A stretch of DNA of 6,456 nt. Source: Acidisphaera sp035272265 (GTDB lineage Bacteria; Pseudomonadota; Alphaproteobacteria; Acetobacterales; Acetobacteraceae). The notes beneath the pieces were generated by a model that worked only from the letters and a program-made list of their open reading frames with translations, was not told the origin of the DNA and ran no database searches. Below, piece after piece: positions 1 to 6,456 of the stretch. Both the position numbers and the translations under genes were made by a program. The stretch is from the NCBI GenBank assembly GCA_035272265.1, contig DATEQV010000170.1:1-6456 (forward strand). The letters are read 5' to 3'. Positions within the stretch are counted from its first letter, which is position 1. Each line of letters begins with the position of its first letter.

Positions 1-1021
1 GATCGCTGAGGCCAAGGGCGGTGGCGCCGACGAGTACGATCTTGTGGGCGAAGACGACCGGCGGCGTGCGGCCCAGCAAGGTGTCCGCGACGCTCACCGT
101 GGTGAAGCTGCCGGGCGGATAATACTTGACCAGCAGGCGCAGCGCTTCATCGGTCGGCACATGCAGCCGGCCGAGATCGATGCCGTGGCCGATGTCCACG
201 ACGGCATTGATCCGGGACACGCCGAGGAATGCGCGAACCGCTTCGAGCGACAGCGACGGATAGTACGCGTCGGCGTAACGCAGCACCGGATAGGCGTAGC
301 GATAGGCGCCGGAGGCGTCGGTCGCGATGGTGACGTGTGCGAGCAGGGCGTTCTGTGCCAGCACCGCGATCGGCAGGCGCAGCGCGCTTGCGACCGGCAG
401 ATTGTCGGGACCCGTGCCGCGGACCCGGCTGTACTCCGCTTTCGCCAGCGAAGCCGGGGGCGTCGGTGGCGGGCCGGCGGCGGCGGCGCTCGGCTGCAGG
501 TCGAGCGCGAACGGTACGATGACCGGCGCGTCCCGCGCGATGGCACGGGCGAAAGCGGCGTCGCCGTCCTCCGTCGCCTGCAGGGCGTCCATCGTTGTCG
601 TGAGCTGTTGCCACTGCGCCGGGTCGTGTTCGCGCAACGTCGAGCCCAGCGCCGTTTCGATAGCGGTCCGCGCGGCGGCGAGCGGCGAGGGCTGCGGCTC
701 GGTGAACAGCAGATCGAAGCCGGTCACCTTGGCGCCGGCGCCGGCGAGGCGGTCGAGGAGTCTGGCAAACACCTCCCGCGACCACGGCCAGCGGCCGATC
801 GCGGCGATGCTCGCATCGTCGATCGCCAGGATGACCACCGGCGTGGGCGGCGGGCGCGCGGGGAACAGCCGGAACCGCAGGTCGAGCAACTCGCCTTCCA
901 GGCGAAGCGGCAGGCCGGTGTCACCGAGCCAGACGACACTGCACAGGACGGCGAGTGCGATCCCGCAAGCTGCCAGAGGCTGCCATGCAACCCGGCGCCG
1001 CCGGGCCTCGGCCGGCTTCAT
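1..1021 (-). CDS. CHASE2-domain sensor protein, C-terminal part beyond window
   Basis: This is the N-terminal 340 codons of a membrane sensor protein; the frame is open to the left edge, so its output domain is not visible. A short basic N-terminus (RRRR at residues 7-10) leads into a hydrophobic segment at about residues 15-32, likely the first membrane helix. The CHASE2 hallmarks follow: VVILAIDDASIAAIG at 62-76, then WPWSR, GFDLLFTEP at 101-109, and KIVLVGATALGLSD at 327-340, which is typical of the end of the domain. CHASE2 is an extracytoplasmic sensory domain, usually followed by transmembrane helices and an adenylate/guanylate cyclase, GGDEF, histidine kinase or phosphatase domain. Which one is present here cannot be told. 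The ATG at 1021 overlaps the stop of the FecR-domain gene (ATGA), which implies translational coupling. No frameshift was found over the visible part. The domain call is secure; the ligand is unknown. Confidence 0.9.
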   Translation of the reverse strand, partial: MKPAEARRRRVAWQPLAACGIALAVLCSVVWLGDTGLPLRLEGELLDLRFRLFPARPPPTPVVILAIDDASIAAIGRWPWSREVFARLLDRLAGAGAKVTGFDLLFTEPQPSPLAAARTAIETALGSTLREHDPAQWQQLTTTMDALQATEDGDAAFARAIARDAPVIVPFALDLQPSAAAAGPPPTPPASLAKAEYSRVRGTGPDNLPVASALRLPIAVLAQNALLAHVTIATDASGAYRYAYPVLRYADAYYPSLSLEAVRAFLGVSRINAVVDIGHGIDLGRLHVPTDEALRLLVKYYPPGSFTTVSVADTLLGRTPPVVFAHKIVLVGATALGLSD

Positions 1022-1656
1022 CGCACGCGCGTTGCCGCCTCGTACGCCGCGATCTTGGCCGCGCCCCAGCGTATCACCGGCGTGTGCGGCGCAATTTTGC
1101 TGAACGTCACGCCTTCGCCCGCCTGCAGCACGACCTGCTCGCTGGCACGCGCCTGCACGCCGGTGATCTGAACGCTTCCTCGTTCCACGAAGATCTCTGC
1201 GGCGCCGTCGGTGTACTGCTGGATCCAGTCGGTGCCCCGCACGGCGGCGACGCTGGACGGTGTGGCGATCTCGAAGCCGGCGCGCGGGTGCAGCGGCACG
1301 ACTGCCGCGCGCACGAAGCCATCGACCTGGGTGAACAGGCTCGGCTGCTCGGTGGCACCGGCGGACAGCGACAGATGCTCGAGCGTGAGTTCGGTGCCCG
1401 AGCCGAGTGACAGCGTGGAGCCGTCGCGCAGCGCGATCTTGAGCCGCCCGTCGGCCGCGGTACGGACGACCTCACCCTCGCGCAGCGCGTCGTTGACGGA
1501 AAGGGTCGCCTCGCCGCCGCCGTCGGCAAGGCGGACGCTCGCCGTGCCGACCAGTGCGGCCACCGTGCCGATCACGTCGCCACCGGCGGGAGCGGCAACG
1601 CACAGCGTTGGGAACGCGATCAGCGCAAGTGCTGCGATGAACCAATGACGCCGCAT
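1018..1656 (-). CDS. Exported FecR-domain protein
   Basis: A 212-residue protein with a Sec-type signal peptide: MRRHW, a hydrophobic core at about residues 6-20, and small residues (CVAAPA) for cleavage near 21-24. A FecR domain follows. It shows GEVVRTAADG at 61-70, then LRDGSTLSLGSGTELTL at 76-92, with the DGS typical of the family. ATPSSVAAVRGTDW lies at 131-144 with the conserved RGTDW, then VERGSVQI near 157-164 of the domain's terminal strands. There is no N-terminal cytoplasmic anti-sigma segment and no FecI-type sigma gene beside it. It is therefore probably a periplasmic FecR-like beta protein rather than a true sigma regulator. The start at 1656 was chosen because the signal peptide begins there and a GGAGG stands 7 bases upstream. 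An in-frame ATG at 1686 and a longer frame from 1965 are less likely. It is the first gene of a leftward pair with the CHASE2 gene, an arrangement I recall from cyclase loci. Its ligand or partner is inferred only. Confidence 0.88.
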   Translation of the reverse strand: MRRHWFIAALALIAFPTLCVAAPAGGDVIGTVAALVGTASVRLADGGGEATLSVNDALREGEVVRTAADGRLKIALRDGSTLSLGSGTELTLEHLSLSAGATEQPSLFTQVDGFVRAAVVPLHPRAGFEIATPSSVAAVRGTDWIQQYTDGAAEIFVERGSVQITGVQARASEQVVLQAGEGVTFSKIAPHTPVIRWGAAKIAAYEAATRVR

Positions 1657-1663
1657 GTGCGTG

Positions 1664-1668
1664 CCTCC
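1664..1668 (-). promoter_or_regulatory. Ribosome binding site of FecR-domain gene
   Basis: Read on the minus strand, GGAGG lies 7 bases before the ATG at 1656. This is a near-ideal Shine-Dalgarno site. It decides the start in favour of the signal-peptide methionine over the in-frame ATG at 1686, which would place ten extra polar residues before the signal peptide. Confidence 0.75.
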
Positions 1669-1685
1669 GCTCGCCTGTGCCTTCA

Positions 1686-1697
1686 TCCGCCGGCGGA
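1686..1697. repeat. Perfect 12-bp palindrome in FecR leader
   Basis: TCCGCCGGCGGA is identical on both strands. It sits about 30 bases before the FecR-domain start and just upstream of its ribosome binding site. It could be a protein-binding dyad or a small stem that affects translation. In DNA this rich in G and C a palindrome of this length can also arise by chance. Confidence 0.45.
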
Positions 1698-1700
1698 CGG

Positions 1701-1728
1701 CGTTGCCACCTGTGATGGAGGTGCAACG
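1701..1728. repeat. Imperfect hairpin in FecR leader
   Basis: The arms CGTTG-c-CACCT and AGGTG-CAACG pair over 10 bp with one bulged C, around the 7-base loop GTGATGG. It lies 45 bases upstream of the FecR-domain start, next to the 12-bp palindrome. No T-run follows on either strand, so it is not a standard intrinsic terminator. A regulator-binding site or an mRNA leader stem is more plausible. Function is inferred only. Confidence 0.5.
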
Positions 1729-1779
1729 AACTGGCGGCGGGACGGGTGCAGGATCGGCCGGTTCGTAGCGCCTGCATAG

Positions 1780-1914
1780 TGCCAGGTTGCGGTCATCGCC
1801 CGGCGCCAGCACGCCGTCCTCGTCGCCCGTCACGATCTCGGCAGGCAGCACCTCCATGCCGCCGACCGCCACCGGCGCGTTGATCTCGCCGGTGCCGTTC
1901 CTGTACGGGAGCCG
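1780..1914 (-). pseudogene. Relic of an RraA-family gene, C-terminal fragment
   Basis: On the minus strand, about 45 codons read RLPYRNGTGEINAPV, then GGMEVLPAEI, then VTGDEDGVLAPGDD. This closely follows the C-terminal part of RraA-family proteins (aldolase-like or RNase E regulator-like). From memory, that family ends with a pattern like PGEINVPVSVGGVVVxPGDIVVGDxDGVVVVP. Upstream in any frame I see no recognisable N-terminal two-thirds (glycine-rich substrate loop, catalytic R/D). Downstream the similarity stops at about LALCRR and the frame runs on into the FecR-domain gene. I read it as a truncated remnant left by deletion or rearrangement. The frame continuity with the FecR gene is probably chance. 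It could instead be a coincidental resemblance in a GC-rich frame, but the run of matching motifs in correct order argues against that. Confidence 0.5.
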
Positions 1915-1996
1915 GGACAACGCCCTGCCTGGCCGACGCCACCTGGGCCGTGCGGCATGCATCATCTGCTGGCTCGCGGCCTTTCCCTGGGCTTCC

Positions 1997-2039
1997 CCGG
2001 CCGAAACGCCGTGCGTGACGCGGGACCGACTTCGGCCGG
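1997..2039. repeat. 9-bp perfect inverted repeat, 25-base spacer
   Basis: CCGGCCGAA at 1997-2005 is the exact reverse complement of TTCGGCCGG at 2031-2039. The flanks (TT at 1993-1994, AAA from 2040) would allow slight extension with a two-base bulge. The wide spacing fits either paired operator half-sites or a large stem-loop. It lies 111 to 153 bases before the permease start, in the region where the pump's promoter is expected. No T-run follows, so it is not an obvious terminator. Confidence 0.5.
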
Positions 2040-2104
2040 AAACACGACGTTACCCACGCGCCGCTTGCCTGGCACCGCTTTTGCCACATTTATCGCCATC
2101 GGGG

Positions 2105-2121
2105 GGCCTGCCCGGCAGGCC
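2105..2121. promoter_or_regulatory. 17-base palindrome upstream of permease, putative operator or leader hairpin
   Basis: GGCCTGCC-C-GGCAGGCC is a perfect dyad with 8-bp arms and a single central base. It ends 28 bases before the permease ATG. A compact, fully symmetric site in this position suggests an operator for a dimeric repressor or a hairpin in the mRNA leader. There is no cognate regulator gene in the window. Function is inferred from symmetry and position only. Confidence 0.5.
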
Positions 2122-2149
2122 GCGACGAACTTTGCCGCGGGATTGCTGA

Positions 2150-5100
2150 ATGGGCCTTGTCGCCTACGCACTCAAATACCGGATCAGCTTCTACGTCCTG
2201 TCGATCCTGACGCTGTTCCTCGGCGGGTCGGCGATCGTGACCATGCCCAAGGACGTGCTGCCGGTCGTCAACATCCCCGTCGTCAGCATCATCTGGACCT
2301 ATTCCGGGCTGTCGACGAAGGAGATGGAGCAGCGGGTCACCACGTATTCCGAGTTCGGCCTCAGCAACAACGTCAACGGCGTCAAGAACATCGAGAGCAC
2401 GACGCTGCAGGGCGTCACGGTCGAAAAAGTCTATTTCCAGCCTGACGTGAACATCGACCTGGCGATCGCGCAGGTCGTCTCCTCGGCCAACTCGATCCGC
2501 GCAGTGCTGCCGCCGGGCATCAACCCGCCGATCGTGCTGCGCTATTCGGCCTCGCAGGTGCCGGTGATCCAGCTGTCGCTGACCAGCGACAAGGAGAGCG
2601 AGCAACAGATCTACGACTACGCGCAGTACCGCGTGCGCCAGACCCTGTACACGCAGCCAGGCGTCACCATCCCGTCGCCCTACGGCGGCAAGTCGCGCGC
2701 GATCATGGTAGATCTCAACCTGGACGCGCTGAACGGTTACGGGATGTCGCCGCTGGACGTGGTCAATGCGATCTCCGCGCAGAACGTCACCGTGCCTTCG
2801 GGCCTGGCGAAGTTCGGCGACACCCAGTACGTGATGCGGCTGAACGCGACGCCGCAGATGGTCGGCACGCTGAACGAGATCCCGATCAAGGTCATCGGCG
2901 GCCGCAGCATCCTGCTGCGCGATGTCGCCTGGGTGCGCGACGGGTTCCAGGTGCAGCAAAACGTGGTGCATACCGACGGACGGGTCGGCGTGCTGATGAC
3001 GCTGCTGAAGAACGGCAACGCGTCGACGCTGACGGTGGTCAACAACATCAAGTCCGCGCTGCCGGGCATCCGCGCCGCGGCACCACCGGACATGAAGATC
3101 GAGCCGCTGTTCGACCAGTCGGTGTTCGTCTCCGGCGCGATCGAGGACGTGCTGCGCGAAGGCGCGATCGCGGCCGGGCTGACTGGGCTGATGATCCTGC
3201 TGTTCCTGGGCTCCTGGCGCGCGACGCTGGTCGTGCTGGTATCGATACCGCTGTCGATCATGGCGTCGTTCGCCGTCCTCGGGGCGCTCGGCGAGACGAT
3301 CAACCTGTCCACGCTCGGCGGGCTGGCGCTCGCGGTCGGCATCCTGGTGGACGACGCGACGGTGGCGATCGAAAACACGTACCGCCTGCTGGAGAGCGGC
3401 AAGCCGTTCCGCTACTCGGTGCTGCACGGCGCGGCCGGCATCGCCAAGCCGGCGCTGATCTCCACGCTGGCGATCTGCTCGGCCTTCGTCTCGGTGTTCT
3501 TCCTGACCGACGCGGCGAAGTTCCTGTTCACGCCGCAGGCCGAGGCGGTGGTGTTCGCCATGCTCGCCTCGTATTTCCTGTCGCGGACGCTGGTGCCGAT
3601 CCTGATCGACGTGCTGGTCAAGAAGGAGAAAGTGGGGCACGCGGACGAGCCGTCGGAGTCGAAGCCGCCGGGCTTCTTCGGGCGCTTCCATGCCCGCTTC
3701 GAGCATGGGTTCTCACGCTTCAAGTCCGGCTACGAGAACCTGCTGCGCGCCACGCTGGCGCACCGGGTGGTCACCGGATGCGTGGCGGGCGCGGTGCTGC
3801 TGATGGGCGGCGTGCTGTTCGGCTTCGTCGGCGAGGACTACTACCCGCAGATCGACGCGGGGCAGCTGACGCTGCACGTGCGCGCCTATCCGGGCACGCG
3901 CATCGAGCAGGCCGAGGTGCTGTTCCAGCACGTCGAGGACACGATCCGCGGGGTGATCCCTGCGCGGGACCTTGGCTTGGTGCTCGACAACATCGGCCTG
4001 CCGTCGGCGACGTACAACCTCGCGTTCAGCGACGGCTCGTTCGTCGGCTACTACGACGGGCAGGTCCTGATCTCGCTGAAGCCCGGCCACGCGCCGAGTG
4101 CGACCTACATGCGCCAGTTGCGGCAGGTGCTGCGCGACCGCTTCCCCAACGACATCTTCTACTTCCAACCGGCCGACATCATCACGCAGATCCTGAACTT
4201 CGGCATCCCCGCGCCGATCGACATCCAGGTGGCCGGACGCGACCGCGAGAACAACCTGAAGGTCGCGCAGCGCATCGAGGCGCGCCTGAAGGACGTTCGC
4301 GGCGCGGTCGATGTGCACCTGCACCAGATCGTCGACGCGCCCGAGTTCTTCATCGACGTCAACCGGCAGCGCGCGCAGGAGCTTGGGCTGACGGAAAGCC
4401 AGATCGCCAGCGCGATGAACGTCTCGTTGTCGTCCAGCTACCAGATCACCCCGAACTTCTGGACCGATCCGAAGAGCGGCATCCCATACCAGATCGCCAT
4501 CCAGACGCCGGAATACCGCAACGCCTCGCTGCAGGCGGTGGCGAACACGCCGCTGGCGTCATCCGTCGTGCCGGGATCGAGCATTCCGCTGTCCAACGTC
4601 GCGACCCTGCACCGCGGCTTCGAGCAGACCGTGGCGACGCACAGCAACACGGCGCCGACCTACGACATCTACGCCAACATCCAGGACCGCGACCTCGGCA
4701 GCGTCGGCGCCGACATCCAGCGGATCGTCGACGAGGAGAGCAGAAGCCTCGGCCCAGCCGACAACATCCGGATACGCGGCCAGATCGCGAGCAAGAACAG
4801 CGCGTTCAACCACCTGGCCATCGGGCTCGCCGCCGCGCTGGTGTTCGTCTACCTGCTGATGGCGACGAACTTCCAGGACTGGGGCGATCCGTTCGTCGTT
4901 CTCGCCGCGCTGCCGATCGCGTTCTGCGGCATCGTGCTCAGCCTGTTCGTCACCGGCACGACGTTCTCGATCCCGTCATTGATGGGGGCGATCATGTCGG
5001 TGGGCGTCGCCTCGGCCAACTCGATCCTGTTGGTGACGTTCGCGCGCGAGCATCGCGAGACGACGGGCGAGAGCGCGCACGACGCGGCGATCGAGGCCGG

Positions 5101-5335
5101 GCTGGAGCGGTTGCGGCCGGTACTGATGACGGCGGGCGCGATGTTCGTAGGCCTGTTCCCGATGGCGCTCGGCCTGGGCGACGGCAGCGAGCAGAATGCG
5201 GCGCTGGCGCGCGCGGTGATGGGCGGCATCGCCTTCGGCACGTGCTCGACGCTTCTTTTCGTCCCGTTCCTGTATACACTCCTGCGCCGCGGGGAGGCGA
5301 AAGCACCCGCGGACTACCTCGAAGGTTCGGCATGA
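2150..5335 (+). CDS. RND efflux transporter permease (AcrB/HAE1-like)
   Basis: A 1061-residue inner-membrane pump subunit, close to the usual 1030-1050 of AcrB-type proteins. It exports substrates through a tripartite complex using the proton gradient. Predicted membrane helices are at about 12-30, 339-355, 360-378, 388-406, two more before 487, then 540-561, 889-908, 916-937, 945-967, 991-1012 and 1025-1043. Two large periplasmic loops lie between helices 1/2 and 7/8. Helix 4 has GILVDDATVAIEN with the proton-relay aspartates D401 and D402. RLRPVLMT at 987-994 keeps the Arg and Thr equivalent to AcrB R971 and T978. The AcrB lysine K940 is replaced: helix 10 reads GVASANSILL, with A956 in its place. 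A polar cytoplasmic loop at about 491-537 separates the halves. A weak GGGA stands 7 bases before the ATG, and MGLVAYALKYR fits the family's N-terminus. The adaptor gene follows with an ATGA overlap. The substrate cannot be told; drug or organic-compound efflux is more likely than metal. Confidence 0.95.
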   Translation: MGLVAYALKYRISFYVLSILTLFLGGSAIVTMPKDVLPVVNIPVVSIIWTYSGLSTKEMEQRVTTYSEFGLSNNVNGVKNIESTTLQGVTVEKVYFQPDVNIDLAIAQVVSSANSIRAVLPPGINPPIVLRYSASQVPVIQLSLTSDKESEQQIYDYAQYRVRQTLYTQPGVTIPSPYGGKSRAIMVDLNLDALNGYGMSPLDVVNAISAQNVTVPSGLAKFGDTQYVMRLNATPQMVGTLNEIPIKVIGGRSILLRDVAWVRDGFQVQQNVVHTDGRVGVLMTLLKNGNASTLTVVNNIKSALPGIRAAAPPDMKIEPLFDQSVFVSGAIEDVLREGAIAAGLTGLMILLFLGSWRATLVVLVSIPLSIMASFAVLGALGETINLSTLGGLALAVGILVDDATVAIENTYRLLESGKPFRYSVLHGAAGIAKPALISTLAICSAFVSVFFLTDAAKFLFTPQAEAVVFAMLASYFLSRTLVPILIDVLVKKEKVGHADEPSESKPPGFFGRFHARFEHGFSRFKSGYENLLRATLAHRVVTGCVAGAVLLMGGVLFGFVGEDYYPQIDAGQLTLHVRAYPGTRIEQAEVLFQHVEDTIRGVIPARDLGLVLDNIGLPSATYNLAFSDGSFVGYYDGQVLISLKPGHAPSATYMRQLRQVLRDRFPNDIFYFQPADIITQILNFGIPAPIDIQVAGRDRENNLKVAQRIEARLKDVRGAVDVHLHQIVDAPEFFIDVNRQRAQELGLTESQIASAMNVSLSSSYQITPNFWTDPKSGIPYQIAIQTPEYRNASLQAVANTPLASSVVPGSSIPLSNVATLHRGFEQTVATHSNTAPTYDIYANIQDRDLGSVGADIQRIVDEESRSLGPADNIRIRGQIASKNSAFNHLAIGLAAALVFVYLLMATNFQDWGDPFVVLAALPIAFCGIVLSLFVTGTTFSIPSLMGAIMSVGVASANSILLVTFAREHRETTGESAHDAAIEAGLERLRPVLMTAGAMFVGLFPMALGLGDGSEQNAALARAVMGGIAFGTCSTLLFVPFLYTLLRRGEAKAPADYLEGSA

Positions 5336-6456
5336 ACGAGATTCCGCGCCACACGCCGCCGGGAGATCCGTTGCTGTCGCCGCCGCCGGCGGGGCCGAAG
5401 CACGCCGCGCAGCGGGGCCACGTGCCGCGCGCGCCGCTGATCGGCGCGGTTGTGGTGGTGCTGGCGGCACTCGCGCTGGGTGCGTTCAACCACTGGTCCA
5501 TCGACCGCCGCGCCGAGGCGACGCAACGCGCCGCCGTCGACTTCCGGCCGCAGGTGCGCGTCGCCACCGCCGAGTTGCGCGAAGGCCCGATCAAGCTGAC
5601 GCAGCCGGGCACGATCCTGCCGTTCGATCAGGCGAACATCTACGCGCGCTCGACCGGCTACATCGCCGAGCGCAAGGTCGATATCGGCTCGCGCGTTCAC
5701 GCGGGCGACCTGCTGGTCCGTATATCCGCACCCGACCTGGACGCGCAGCTGCAGCAGGCGCAGGCGCAGCTCGGCCAGATGCAGGCGCAACTCATCCAGT
5801 CGAACGCCAATGTCGATCAGGCGCGCGCCAACCTGTATTTGGCGGGTCGCACGAACGCACGCACGTCGCAGCTCGCGAGCCAGGGCTGGGAGACGATGCA
5901 GAACGCCGACAACACGCAGACGAGCCTGAACACCAACGCCGCCAACCTGGAATCCGCGCTGGCCGGCGTGAAGGTGGCCGAGGCCAACGTGAAGGCGACG
6001 CAGGCGACGGTGGACCGGTTGCGCACGCTGACCGCCTATGAGAGCGTGACGGTGCCGTTCGACGGTGTCATCACCGCGCGCAATATCGATGTCGGCGATC
6101 TGGTCTCGGCCGACGCGGCGAGCGGCGCGCCGATGTTCACCATCCAGCGCGAGGACACCGTGCGCGTGCAGGCCTACGTGCCGCAGAGCGATATCGCCGG
6201 CATAAGGGATGGCGTGCCGGTGGATGTGAACGTGGCGGAGCTGCCGGGGCATGTGTTCAGCGGCAAGGTCGCCCGCAGCGCGATGGCGCTGGATCCGAAC
6301 TCCCGCACGATGCTGGTGCAGGCCGACGTCGCCAACCCGGATCACCTGCTGCATCCGGGCCTGTACGCCGAGGTGACGTTCGATATCCCGCGCACGCATC
6401 CGGGGGTGGTGGTGCCGAGCGAGGCGGTGCTGTTTGACGGGTCGGGGCTGCATGTC
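5332..6456 (+). CDS. RND periplasmic adaptor (HlyD/AcrA family), C-terminus beyond window
   Basis: The first 375 codons of a membrane fusion protein, open to the right edge. It links the inner-membrane permease to an outer-membrane channel. A proline-rich cytoplasmic tail (residues 1-34) precedes one hydrophobic anchor at about 35-52 (LIGAVVVVLAALALGAF). There is no lipobox cysteine, so it is anchored by a helix rather than a lipid. The first half of the biotinyl-lipoyl-like domain follows (YARSTGYIAERKVDIGSRV, then GDLLVRISAPDLDAQL). Next is an alpha-helical hairpin rich in Gln and Ala (QLQQAQAQLGQMQAQL and onward). The second lipoyl half comes next (VPFDGVITARNIDVGDLV), then beta-barrel sequence (VRVQAYVPQSDIAGI, HPGLYAEVTF). 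AAGG stands 6 bases before the ATG, inside the end of the permease gene. The ATGA overlap indicates coupled translation. The missing part is probably the membrane-proximal domain. An outer-membrane factor gene may come next. Confidence 0.93.
   Translation, partial: MNEIPRHTPPGDPLLSPPPAGPKHAAQRGHVPRAPLIGAVVVVLAALALGAFNHWSIDRRAEATQRAAVDFRPQVRVATAELREGPIKLTQPGTILPFDQANIYARSTGYIAERKVDIGSRVHAGDLLVRISAPDLDAQLQQAQAQLGQMQAQLIQSNANVDQARANLYLAGRTNARTSQLASQGWETMQNADNTQTSLNTNAANLESALAGVKVAEANVKATQATVDRLRTLTAYESVTVPFDGVITARNIDVGDLVSADAASGAPMFTIQREDTVRVQAYVPQSDIAGIRDGVPVDVNVAELPGHVFSGKVARSAMALDPNSRTMLVQADVANPDHLLHPGLYAEVTFDIPRTHPGVVVPSEAVLFDGSGLHV

Larger units (their letters stand above)
1657..2149. other. 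Intergenic region between divergent gene pairs
   Basis: This 493-base stretch separates the leftward FecR/CHASE2 pair from the rightward efflux pair and must hold the promoters for both. It contains the RraA-like relic on the minus strand, two dyads near the FecR start, a 9-bp inverted repeat with a 25-base spacer, and a 17-base palindrome near the permease start. I see no intact gene in it and no regulator gene (for example TetR or MarR) beside the pump. No convincing sigma-70 promoter could be placed on either strand. The best plus-strand candidate, TTGCCT at 2065-2070 with ATTTAT at 2088-2093, is weak. Confidence 0.7.

Noticed and set aside
44..1171. Long plus-strand open frame (375 codons) across the left end
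   Set aside because: It lies opposite the CHASE2 and FecR genes, whose domain motifs are clear on the minus strand. Its translation is a low-complexity Arg/Gly/Ala-rich sequence.
1701..1728. Hairpin as an intrinsic terminator
   Set aside because: No T-run follows the stem on either strand, and it lies in the leader of a gene rather than after one.
1657..1965. N-terminal extension of the FecR protein starting at 1965 (315 residues in total)
   Set aside because: It would place about 100 residues before a clear signal peptide, which has its own strong ribosome binding site. The extension's only recognisable part resembles the end of an unrelated RraA-family protein.
2065..2093. Possible sigma-70 promoter for the permease (TTGCCT, 17 bases, ATTTAT)
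   Set aside because: Only 4 of 6 and 3 of 6 consensus matches. The spacing is right but such matches are expected by chance.
1957..2445. Plus-strand open frame overlapping the permease start
   Set aside because: It runs out of frame into the permease gene, has no recognisable domain, and becomes Arg/Gln/His-rich where it overlaps real coding sequence.
2090..3706. Long minus-strand open frame (538 codons) opposite the permease
   Set aside because: It is rich in Arg, Asp, Gln and His with no recognisable domain. It lies opposite an unmistakable RND permease and is a by-product of G/C-biased third codon positions.
5314..6453. Long minus-strand open frame (379 codons) opposite the adaptor
   Set aside because: Arg/His/Gln-rich antisense shadow of the adaptor gene, which has clear lipoyl and hairpin motifs on the plus strand.

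Overview
The window is high-GC DNA with strong G/C preference at third codon positions. It looks like the chromosome of a Gram-negative bacterium, most likely a proteobacterium, because it encodes a tripartite-type RND pump and an exported FecR-domain protein. I cannot name a genus from the sequence alone. I saw no rRNA, tRNA, insertion sequence or CRISPR array.

The layout is two divergent, translationally coupled gene pairs around a 493-base intergenic region. Leftward (minus strand): a short exported FecR-domain protein (1656 to 1018) whose stop codon overlaps the start of a CHASE2-domain sensor protein (from 1021, running off the left edge). Rightward (plus strand): an RND efflux permease (2150-5335) whose stop codon overlaps the start of an HlyD/AcrA-type periplasmic adaptor (from 5332, running off the right edge). 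Both junctions are ATGA overlaps.

The left pair looks like an envelope sensory module. The FecR-domain protein is a periplasmic beta-rich protein. The CHASE2 protein carries an extracytoplasmic sensor domain that normally feeds a cytoplasmic output domain (cyclase, GGDEF, kinase or phosphatase), which lies outside the window. The right pair is an efflux system in which the permease is encoded before the adaptor. An outer-membrane factor may follow beyond the window.

The intergenic region (1657-2149) is not empty. It holds what looks like the decayed C-terminal end of an RraA-family gene on the minus strand (about 1780-1914). It also holds several inverted repeats: two in the FecR leader, one long-spaced 9-bp pair (1997-2039), and a perfect 17-base palindrome (2105-2121) just ahead of the permease. 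The most useful leads are the gene relic, these candidate control sites, and the permease's loss of the AcrB-type proton-relay lysine. I do not see strong evidence for an entirely new system.
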